In this document: positions 37,616 to 47,594 of the stretch, piece after piece
Layout of the letters: the number at the start of each line of letters is the position of its first letter
Numbering within the stretch: position 1 is the first letter of the stretch
Made by a program: the position numbers and the translations under genes
NCBI GenBank assembly: GCA_032433595.1
Contig: JASWJB010000190.1
Location: 20,600-84,599 of the forward strand
Source: Conoideocrella luteorostrata
Taxonomy: Eukaryota; Ascomycota; Sordariomycetes; Hypocreales; Clavicipitaceae
Direction: 5' to 3'
DNA length: 64,000 bases
The notes under the pieces: model-generated
The model's input: the letters and a program-made list of their open reading frames with translations, nothing else
Told to the model about the DNA's origin: nothing
Databases searched by the model: none

Positions 37616-39411
37616 TCACCCTCGTCGAGGAACAAGCCTTCATGATTCAATGTATATATATTACGTCACGTAAAGACCTTGACCGAACGTTGGCAAGGCC
37701 TAGGATATTGCAGCCAGCCGGATGGACATTTCAAAGCTAAAGAGCCACAGCCCGTAGAACAAACGCGGTGCTTGTACCATAAGAATATATGATGATATGA
37801 CCACACATAGTAGTGCATCCTCAGCTTGCTTGGAGTCGTTTGGCGTATTCATGGACAACATTAAGCTGGTCCCGTCATGAAGGTAGCTGTGATATGAAAA
37901 CCCCAGCGTGTCGAAACGGCCGCATCAACAACACTCTGTCGTGAATCTCTGGCCTAGACATGATGTCTGATCTCAAACATGGATGTTCCCACATGTGTCC
38001 AACTTGCAGTTGAGGTTTTGTCATAGATACTGATTCGTAATCCCAAGCATCTTTCTCATCACCAGCGCTCAAAGGCCAACCAAATGGGCGGTGTACAATT
38101 TCAGCCATTGACATGACCTGTGAGTACTGTACGAAAAAGAAGACCTTTCGTCACCCACAAACGATTGGCAATGTCATGCAGCTAGGGCGAGTCCGAGCCT
38201 AGTTGGATTTCTTCAGCTTCAACTTGCACTTGAGATTAATTGACACACCCATGTTCCCAACTATCGCAACAAGGGCCTTTAGTGCTTCTAAGAAGGGTTC
38301 TAGCGGGCTTTCCTAGTGTAGCTCGCCGTGATTGGCACGGACATCCGAGCAGTGTTTCTGTGTCAAGCTCGTCAACTCGTCGTTTCGAGTGGCCAAATAA
38401 CGGGGCGGGTTGCCCAAATGCGGGCGATCGGCGGTACAGCGGAGTCACCATTTATTGCGCATTTACGGAGTACGCAGAACAAGCAGATAGTCTGGTACTC
38501 CGTAACTAGTAACTGGTTACGGGGTACTCCGTTGCGAGTTGGTTAATAATAGTGTACGGAGTACACACAGGCATGCAACGTGGGAGCAGAGCGGCTATTT
38601 CGCCTTTCCCACGGAGGATGGCAGCGTAAGCTGGTGCCACTTTTTTCTTCGCCCGAGTAGACTGAACTTTGCAGAATCCTGACCGATGAACCAGGGTTGC
38701 CACGCAAATTCAATACTGCCGAAGCCTCGTTTTGTCATCTCTCCTCTTGTCTGCTTGGTTGATTAGAGCTGATGCGTTGGCCATCCCCGCACGTCTGAAA
38801 ATCACAACCTGTTGAGTCCGCGTCGTCTTTATTGTGGCGGTCGTCAGGGCGTTTTATGCTGGTTCCCCGTTTCAAGGGACGCTGGTTGATACTATCAAGT
38901 GGACCGACATTTTTTTTTTTTTTTGCCATCCCCATCGCCATCGCCGTGTTGCTGTCGGCCGAGGACACCGAGCACAAGTGGACATTGTTCCAAGCAGGGA
39001 TATCCAGCTTGTCGATGTCTGTTGGCTGAGCAGCGCGAAATCAGTTATGTCAAACAATGTGTTACTTGATTGATTGACTGATTGATTACTCTTGCGCCAG
39101 CAAATACGAACCAACCAGCGACCTGCTGCATTGTACCCGGACCTTTCTACAGCCTACTTGATGCTACCAGACCTTTTCTAGGACCCAGGTCACACACTTC
39201 AAGTTAATGAACGACTTTCATTGGGTACTCCTGTTCTTACTGTTTGCCTCACTGAAAGAGGCCCCGGGGTCTTAATACCAGCTACCGCCCCATCACAAAA
39301 GCGAATAGCTCGGGTTCTCGGTAGGCAAACAAAACCTCTTACTATCACCCGCCTCTGCTTCTATTTGGATTATCAAATTGTGGAGTGGTCGCCTAGTGTC
39401 ATGGGGTGAAT
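37616..39411. other. Intergenic between glycerol kinase and the Zn2Cys6 factor
   Basis: About 1.8 kb. A tight cluster of TACGGAGT-type motifs lies at 38464-38570, and a poly-T run at about 38911 and TGAT-type tandem units near 39064-39088 follow. No gene was recognised. Confidence 0.4.
38464..38570. repeat. Cluster of four TACGGAGT-type motifs
   Basis: TACGGAGT at about 38464, ACTCCGTA at about 38499, a TACGGGGTACTCCG variant at about 38519 and TACGGAGT at about 38554. This is the densest run in the window, upstream of the Zn2Cys6 gene. Confidence 0.8.
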
Positions 39412-41844
39412 ATGGCAGATACGCACGCAGCCCCGGTATCCGCGGCCGAGGATGAATCCAACTCGGTCTTTAGTCACGATGACGGCGGGTCGAGTGGTGA
39501 GGACACACAACAGAACGGACCCGCCAAGACGGGACAGAAGAGAAAGCGTGAGAAGTATCAAAAGACATCGTATGTATCTTGTGTTATCTCCCTGTCGGCT
39601 GTCCATCATCGACCCACGCGTGAGCTGACCATGTATTACTACCAGATGCGAACTATGCAAGGCCAGGAAAGTCAAATGCGACAGGGCCGAGCCTGCATGT
39701 TCTTGGTGTGCGCGGCATAATCGAACATGTGTTTATCTTGAGAGGCAGAAGCCCGGGAGTCGCATTGGTTTCACCCTTGAGCTGGAGACCAAGGTCAACA
39801 AGGTTGATGCCCTTCTGCAGACACTGTGGCGACGAGTTGAGGATCATATTGCGAATGACCATTCATCTCACTCACAAACTCTTTCGCCTGCTGTGAGCAA
39901 CAACAACCCTTCGCATCTCGACAGCTTCGGTCAGGACCTTCCGGGATCTCGGGCACCCGGCCTCGCAAGAGGTCCATCCATCGCACAATCAAGACCGCCG
40001 CCTTTCTCAAGCCCACCATGGCGTGGTGGCGATGGCTCGGAGAGTATTCAGCAAAGTGCTCCTTCTGTAACTTCCGCTCCAGGCCAGGCTTTGTTGTCTG
40101 GGGGAGCCGAATCCTTCACCCCACCGCCTCTCCTGAATGCGCCTCGCACATCAACATCTCTATCCGGCGGGAATGATTTGCCTCCACAGGACATGATATA
40201 CACGCTTGTCGATCTTTATTTTAAGCACTGCAACACATGGTGTCCGATTCTAGATAGAAAAACGGCATTCGGTGCATTCTTTGGCTCGACATCTTTGGTT
40301 GAAGCTGATCGGATACTCTTGCATGCGATTGTAGCGACTACGCTGCGTTTTCTCAAAGATTCTCGACTATCGCCGGAGATGCGAACACACTATCATGCAG
40401 TATCAAAGCATACTGTAATGATATACGCAATGGAGCACGTTAGCATAGAAGCTCAGCGAGCACTCGTCATTCTCGCACTCGATGAGCTAGGTACATCGAA
40501 CGGGCCACGAGGATGGAATATTTTGTCTATACTCATCCAGAACGTTCGGCAACTAGATCTGGGTGAGGAGACCGGCGTTTATCTTTCCGCAGATGCGAAT
40601 GATATACCAAGCACGGGGTCCATTCGGAGGGTCGTAGTGCCAAGGCCGGACTCTTGGATAGAGGACGAGGGCCGCCGGCGGCTCTGCTGGATGGTCTATC
40701 TGCTCGATCGTTACGCCACGATTGCCACTACGACCTTTGATTTCATGCTTGAAGAGTCAAAAATGAAGCGAGTTCTTCCATGTTCATACGATCTATTTTC
40801 CAGAAATATTCCAGTCGAGACTAAGTCGTTGATCCCGACTGCCGATCAGCACGGAGTGACAGGATACGCCGTGAACAAACCAGAAAATCTGGGCAGCTTT
40901 TCCTACCACTGTGAAATTCTAAGAATTGTTAGCCAGGTCCATGACTTTTTGAAAGCGCCAATCGATATTACCACTTCGACAGAAATGACTTCATGGCGTA
41001 ACACATATCGTTCTCTCGATTCGTCCCTGGACAACTGGCTTCAAAGTCTACCCAGCGAATATGGTAGGATATCTGCTCTCTGCCACTCTGACCCAGCCAG
41101 TCGGGTAGCAAACTGGTTTATGCTGCACAGTGCATACGTAACTGCCGTCGTCCGTTTACACTCCTCGGCTGCGTATCCAACTGTTCGGTCGCACATTTTT
41201 GTGCCCTCGCACTACGCCATGCAGCGCTGCTTGTCCGCCGTACAGAGCTTGCGGGATATTACACAAGACGTTTTTGAGGCAAATGGTTTGGATCTTGTCG
41301 GTCCTCCTTTTGCTTTCTCTTTGTGGATAGCAGCTAGGCTGCTGATTGTTCATGCTGCCATGGTTGGTTGTCCTGTGGACCCAAAAATCGACGTCTTCAT
41401 CGACATTCTCGGCCATGTTGGTCAATACTGGGATGTTGCAAATAACTACGCCAGAATCCTTGCAAGAGTTGTCCAGAGAGCACGGCAAGGAGAAACCAGT
41501 TTTGGCGCTATGAGAAAGTCAGTCGTACATGTCTCTTACCTGTTGCATCACATCACGTGCTAACAAAATTAACAATCAGAAATGCCCACGAGCTAGTCCA
41601 ATTGACATCAACCGCGCGGAGGTCGGGATTGGATGAAACCGTATCCCAGCCTGTAACACTCAAGGAGCTCGATAATATTGATGTGTTCGACTTCTTCAAT
41701 TATCCCAAAGTTTCAATTCCAAAATCCGGTAGTCGGAACGACAATGCTGCTATAATTCATCCCCAGGGTTTAGTAAATATGGGGAGCGATCAATCAAGAG
41801 ACGGGGCAGTGCCAGATCCAGATTCAGATTGGTTGGGTTATTGA
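39412..41844 (+). CDS. Zn2Cys6 fungal-specific transcription factor
   Basis: The exons are 39412-39569, 39646-41517 and 41580-41844, giving 764 aa. The zinc cluster CELCKARKVKCDRAEPACSW...C is rebuilt across intron 1 with Cys at 54, 57, 64, 71, 74 and 81 (C-x2-C-x6-C-x6-C-x2-C-x6-C). A basic KRKREKYQK run lies just before it. A linker and a coiled-coil-like stretch (TLELETKVNKVDALLQTLWRRV) follow. The fungal_trans middle domain begins about residue 180 (IYTLVDLYFKHCNTWCPILDR) and includes GRRRLCWMVYLLDRYATIATT. The C-terminus is short and acidic. Intron 2 has a weak donor GTCAGT but a good GCTAAC branch point; skipping it would leave a 28-residue-shorter, truncated tail. The target genes are unknown. 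It stands 1.8 kb from glycerol kinase and 733 bp before the acyl-CoA dehydrogenase gene, both on the same strand. Confidence 0.92.
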
Positions 41845-42576
41845 CCAAATTATTGCCGTACAGAGTTGGTGTTTTGGGCAGCAAAAATGCTGCATTCAAT
41901 GGGCGATCACACATGATCAGTCTCTGATATGGAATGGGGCATGATGCGAAAACGATGAGCATGCTTGGTTGCTGTAATAATAGTGTACATTTAATCGTCG
42001 AGGAACCTTGTTTAGAACTGATCCACATGCTGGCGTGTTAGCTGCTAAATAAAATAGTAGCTTGATTGCGAATTTAATACCTAGTATTTGCTACTAAAGA
42101 GACAAAAAAAACTTGAAATTTCATTTCATTTTATCTTATTTTTTAAAGTAAAAAATAGGCTTATTATGCTTTTATGCTGTTTTCTCTTTATCGTCTACTT
42201 TTTTAAGCAAGAAATGTTATGCACGTGAAACGTCTAACCCCAGTCAGCGCTGGTATCGGAAGGAGCTCCCCACCTCCACGATCTGCTCCCTGATCTGTCA
42301 AACCAACAGCCAATCAGAGTCACTGTAATTCGCAGCATACCACACATCACGTCCCCACCTCAGACCGAGGTAACTGCTTGCACTTTGCCGACGACAGAGC
42401 TGAAGCCTTGACTGGCGGGGCCTTTCAATCTCTTACGTCTCTTGAGTATTTTTCTCCATATCAGAACAACACCCTCAGACAAACTACTACTCGTGATATC
42501 TGTGTTTGTGAATCGTACCAGTTCTCTCAAAGACCAAGCAGCCATTAAACAAGAAACGGTCTTGTCAGTAGTCGCG
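41845..42576. other. AT-rich promoter region of the acyl-CoA dehydrogenase gene
   Basis: About 730 bp. The block 42045-42200 is strongly AT-rich with a short inverted pair TAGTAGC/GCTACTA. A CACGTG lies at 42222 and a CCAAT at 42310, the latter 267 bp before the start and a possible HAP-complex site. Confidence 0.45.
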
Positions 42577-44304
42577 ATGGCGCCTCCGGCAAAAACGTTC
42601 ACCCGTGAAGAGGTGCGGGAGCATACCACCGAGGACTCTCTGTGGTGCATTGTCGACAGCATTGTCTATGACCTCTCCGAATTCGTCATGGCCCACCCTG
42701 GAGGTGAAAGCGTTCTACACCAAGTTGCCGGACAGGATGCTACCACGGCTTTCTACAACCTCCATCGCCAAGAGGTACTCGCCAAGTATGCGGACCTCGC
42801 GATTGGGACTATCGAGGGCGAAAAGCCTCAAGTCATCGTTCCCCAGCCTGGTGACCTCAGCCCTGTTCCCTACGCAGAGCCTTTGTGGTTGGTACAGCAT
42901 TTCAAAAACCCTTACTACAATGATTCCCACCGTCGGCTGCAAAAGGCTCTGCGTGAGTTCACTGATAAACACTTACTTCCAGAGGCCCAAGAGTGCGAAA
43001 CAACTGGGCGGGCCATCAGCCAGGAGATGATTGATCTCATGAGTCAAAAGGGAATACTCCACATGAGACTTGGCCCCGGAAAGCATCTCCATGGTGTTAC
43101 ACTGATGGACGGCGCCGTAAAGGGAGAAGAATTCGACTACTTCCACGACCTCATTGTCGCCCAGGAATTCAGTAGAACTATGACAAGGGGCTTCCAAGAT
43201 GGTAACATGGCTGGCATGACAATTGGTCTGACCGCTGTTCTCAACTTTGCCAACGACCCAACATTTAAGAAGACGGTTGCCGATTCTGTCTTCAGTGGAA
43301 AGAAGAAGCTCTGTCTTGCCATTACCGAAGCCTTTGCCGGCTCTGATGTTGCTGGTCTTAGAACTACTGCTGAGAAAACTCCCGATGGCAAGCACTACGT
43401 AAGTCGCTCATGCTGCAGCGAGATGTACAATCGTCTATGAAATTATTAACAAGGCTTTCAGATCGTCAATGGCACCAAGAAGTGGATCACCAACGGAACT
43501 TGGTGTGACTATTTCGTCACCGGTGTGCGGACTGGAAAGAGCCTCAGTGTGCTTCTGATTGAGAGGGGCGAGGGTGTCGAAACCAAGCCAATCAAGACAT
43601 CGTATTCTGCTGCTGCTGGAACCAGCTATGTCACCATTGACAATGTCAAGGTTCCCGTAGAGAACCTTTTGGGTGAAGAAAACAAGGGCATCCATATTAT
43701 CCTCAGCAACTTTAACCACGAACGGTGGACCATGGCTTGTAAGTGATGCTCACTATCGCGATGGACATCTATAGCAGATTTGTTAACCTTTGTACAGGTG
43801 GCTCTATCCGCGTTTCTAGGGCGATCGTAGAAGAATGTTTGAAGTGGGCCAACCAGCGCCTTGTCTTTGGCAAACGTCTCATCGATCAGCCTGTCATCCG
43901 CCAAAAGTAAGCCTATTAAACCTGCCAATATTCAGGTTACCCTGAACTAACTCTTTGCTCCTGCTAGGCTCGCCAAGATGATTGCGCTCGTCGAAGCCAA
44001 TCAGTCATGGTTGGAAACGGTCACATACCAAATGTGTCACATGCCGTATAAGCTACAGGCTCAACACCTTGCAGGCCCAATTGGCCTCCTCAAGATGAGC
44101 ATCACGCGTGCAGCCCACGAGATTGCCGACGAAGCCGTTCAGATCTGGGGAGGTCGCGGACTTACGCAGACAGGAATGGGGAAACATATTGAAATGTTCC
44201 ACCGTACTTACAAATTTGACGCAATTTTGGGTGGGGCTGAGGAGGTGTTGGGTGATTTGGGTGTTAGACAAGCTGTAAAGGGCTTCCCTAAGGCCATGTT
44301 ATAA
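42577..44304 (+). CDS. Cytochrome b5-acyl-CoA dehydrogenase fusion
   Basis: The exons are 42577-43398, 43462-43738, 43798-43906 and 43968-44304, giving 514 aa. Residues 5-80 form a cytochrome b5 domain: the heme ligands are His40 in HPGGE and His63 in FYNLHRQEV. The acyl-CoA dehydrogenase part follows, with an N-terminal helical domain (LQKALREFTDKHLLPEAQ), a middle domain (CLAITEAFAGSDVAGLRTTAE; KKWITNGTWCDYFVTGVRTG) and a C-terminal domain (KWANQRLVFGKRLIDQPVIRQKLAKM; QIWGGRGLTQTGMG). It is presumably an FAD enzyme oxidising an acyl-CoA or related thioester, with b5 as an internal electron relay. The substrate is not known. Such fusions occur in other filamentous fungi. The C-terminus PKAML is not a good peroxisomal PTS1 signal. 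It lies downstream of the Zn2Cys6 gene, same strand. Confidence 0.92.
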
Positions 44305-45362
44305 GCTCCGAACAGATGTTAGTGGCGTTATTGCGTTTTGAATACGCTGTAGCTTAAGAGTCGAATAACTGCCAAATTGGGTAATATGCTCTGGATTGTG
44401 GGTCTGGCCTGTGCATGCGACAATCAAGCTGGTGAATCAAAGACGACTTTTGGAATATCCGCTTCGCCAGCAAATCGAGAGCTAAAGATCTAGCAAGAGC
44501 GAGGTAGCTTAATCTTTAAAGCCAATCGGTATTAAGCTTGTGTTTTGGCTTTACATTGGTCATTGCAATATAAATCTTTTGTGTTCGAAATCAGCGGCCC
44601 GTTCATTTATCTAGAACTTGATCAAAATTTCCAAAACTTTCACGATCGACTACGTCAACTTTTTACCTCGGACCCTCACACATGCACAGCTGAGACGTCT
44701 CTGTTACGCACTAGGATCAGTCAATGCAATTCATCTTTATTTTCCACCGTCAATCATGAAACTTTCGATATCTCGTCATTCCCTCTGTTCTTTCGCCAAA
44801 GAATAGAGCGAAGCCCGCCCGGGTTACAGATTTTATATCTGCGAATTTACAACACGAGTTCTTCGTCACTGTTGAAACTCATCATTCCTTCCAAATCATG
44901 TTCCGTTTTGGAATGTCGTGGAAGTGAGACTAGCTCTTGAAAGGCTGTAAGCTGCAGGACAAGAAAGAGGATTCTCGATCATCAAGTCCTGGAATTTTTT
45001 ATGTTTTACCGAAAAATTCAACGTTCCAAATGCCAACTCAGGGGGCGAATGATTCTTGCCGAGATGCTTTTTGAGAGGTAAAATCCAACAAAAAGCGGAT
45101 CAAACGCCATCCGGTGCCATAGAAACTATATACCACGAAAGACCAGCATTTTGAGATTGATTGCTGAGATGAAGTTCCGTGACGACAAAAGAAACCTAAT
45201 AGACGAATGATGAAATGATTTGGCATAAACTTTTGAGAAAGAGGCGAATCAAAATAAAGCATATCCGTCGTGGGTATCATGGAGCTGCCACGCCAACTGT
45301 CTCCTTGGCCGACAAAGGACAGGGAGACCTCCAGGCCATCATGCTTCAGCGGTTTGATGGTC
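44305..45362. other. Intergenic, convergent 3' ends
   Basis: About 1.06 kb between the ends of the acyl-CoA dehydrogenase and Gis2-like genes. AT-rich, no motif or gene recognised; probably 3' UTRs and spacer. Confidence 0.4.
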
Positions 45363-46381
45363 TTAGTTAGGGCAGGCAGACTGGACGTGGCCGGCCTGTT
45401 GGCATTTGTAGCAGATCTTCTCGCCACCAGATGATTCCTTGGGGCAGTCGCGGGAATAATGACCAGACTCGCCACAGTTGTAGCACTTCATGCCGTTGAC
45501 ACACTCGCCTTTCCAAGGTTATTAGGCAAATTTGCTTCGATGAGGACACAACTGAGACTTACGAGACATGTGACCGTAGCCGCCGCAAGAATAGCAGGTC
45601 TTGCCACTGCTGCCGCCATAGCCGCCACCACCACCATAAGAGCCGCCGTAGGAAGTACCGGCCTTGGAGCAGTTGCGAGCAATGTGTCCAATTTCGCCGC
45701 ACTAATTCGGTTCAGTGTCTACGTGTAGAGAGGGGCATAGGATAGGAGGTGGTTATTCGTACCTTGTAGCATTCAGCCGACTGAGCTCCAGGAGCGCCAC
45801 CGGCACTGGGGCAGTCGCGGGAAATGTGGCCAGCCAGGCCACACTTATAGCAGGATTTGTTATCTTTCATGGGCTCTGAGCAGTCACGGCCTGTAGGGGT
45901 TAGTATTTGTGGGTTACAGAATATCGAGAATTCTGTCACTCACTCATGTGGCCCTCGCCTAACTTTGGAGTTAGCAAACTTCTAATTACAAAGGCAAAAT
46001 CGACAGCATACCTCCGCAATTGTAGCTACAAGTAATGGTTAGTTGTGATTGTATGCCCAGATAAATGCTGTTTTCATCTCACCACTTAGAAGGGCCTTTG
46101 GAAGGGCAGTCACGGGCCTAAAGCCATGGGTCAATTATCATTCTGTGAATCTCGGAGCAACTAGCAATTGTACCTGATGTCCGGGGTTGCCGCCTGCGCC
46201 ACACTAGGTTAGATATATTCGTTTTAAAGAGAAATGGCCCCTTGTGTTTATTCATAGAGCTTGTGGGGGACGATGCCGTGCATGGAAGGGGTGCCGCAGC
46301 TGCGAACAGAGGAGAATTCCGTAAGATTGACTCACAAGAGTAGCAGGCTCCGCGATTGCCGGTATTAGGGGCGAAATCCAT
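45363..46381 (-). CDS. GIS2: Seven-zinc-knuckle nucleic-acid-binding protein (Gis2/CNBP-like)
   Basis: Eight exons: 46381-46336, 46193-46174, 46117-46083, 46025-46012, 45958-45944, 45890-45763, 45701-45563 and 45508-45363, giving 180 aa. Seven C-x2-C-x4-H-x4-C knuckles result: [84 protein letters not shown] and [14 protein letters not shown]. The first five knuckles are each split by an intron, and three exons are 14, 15 and 20 nt. The seven regular knuckles confirm the joins. Between knuckles four and five is a Gly/Ser/Tyr-rich stretch. Yeast Gis2 and human CNBP bind single-stranded G-rich RNA/DNA and affect translation; this function is inferred. The intron 1 acceptor is the CAG of GTGGCGCAG, not the earlier CTAG, because only that keeps the frame. 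Confidence 0.93.
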
Positions 46382-47594
46382 CTTGATTGAATGTAACGGG
46401 CAGAACAGCTCTGCTTGGGTGTCCAAAGTTAGTGGATGAGCGATCGGGAAAGAATTTGGTTATTGTCAGGAAATTTTCCCCAAAAAAAAAAAAATTACAG
46501 CAGTATTTTTGGCTGCCCCACAACAAAGACGGTGGCAAGATGAGAAGGCGGTATTCTTGGACCAGAGGTTCAGCACCTTCGAAGAAGGCAATCCGTAATT
46601 ACATACAAATGACTGATACTCGTGGTGATATACAATTGACGAAAAATGCGACAATTGACAGGCGATATGAAGATATGAAGATTAAGATGCTGTAGTGTGA
46701 GATTGAAGTGAGAAAAGTTTTTGGCGTTAACGGCAGTTTAGCGGGGCTCAGGTTTTCACCGTTCAGTTGAAGGACACGAGCAACCAGCCGCTTAAGTATT
46801 GAAGAGGCGACGACTAGAAACCAAGATTTTGTGGCTAAAACAGGTCACCAGGGCCCAGCGTGGCGTAGATTGAGTGCCACTCTCCAGCGAAAGCGGGGCA
46901 GAGTTGGGATTTTTGGTTGACAGGTTACAAGCTTTCATCGAGACCTCCAGAATTGGATCAATTTTGTCGGTCTCGAGCCTTTCTCGTAGATCTGGCTACA
47001 GGGCGTGGTGTGACCTTGAATCGTGAGACTGTTGTTGCAGAGATGGGGTTTCGAGAGGGCTCTTCAGCGTCACAAAACGACCTACAGCCCGATTCAACTG
47101 CCAACAGCTGTCAGGCATCATGTGAAGTATTGCCGACGCGACTGTCAGTCCCTGCCGACATGTGCACCAATACTCTATTGTACCTATTACCCACCCTTTG
47201 GAGTTAGCGTAATTAGCTACTTGATTGCGAAGACATCTCAGGACGGATTCGATTTGAGCATGAGGCTAAAGAACTCAAAATGTCATTCTCTCCCACTTAG
47301 TTTTCTGAGAATATATACTTACACGTTATCTCTTGCTTTTATTTACGCCGTAGAATATCCCGTTTCATTTCCTCCTCTTACACTTTTCTTTTCTCCTCCT
47401 CTTTTTCACTTTACTTTCTGGTGTCTTTTTGGGGCTGGGTCACGTGCTTTGGTGACGGCGTGGCGATGGCTTGGCGATCGGCGTTCAAGGATGGAAACGC
47501 GATCAAGTACCCAGCACAACAACGGGTGAAACGTCACATTCAAAGCATCACGCTCACATCCATGCGTGTGAAGTGCTGACAACACAGCCTTGCA
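46382..47594. other. Divergent promoter region
   Basis: About 1.2 kb between the divergent Gis2-like and Sae2-like genes. It contains a poly-A run near 46484-46496, C/T-rich tracts near 47360-47420 and a CACGTG at about 47442. No gene recognised. Confidence 0.4.

Noticed and set aside
46194..46206. CTAG acceptor for Gis2-like exon 2
   Set aside because: Gives a frameshift; only the CAG acceptor rebuilds the first zinc knuckle.
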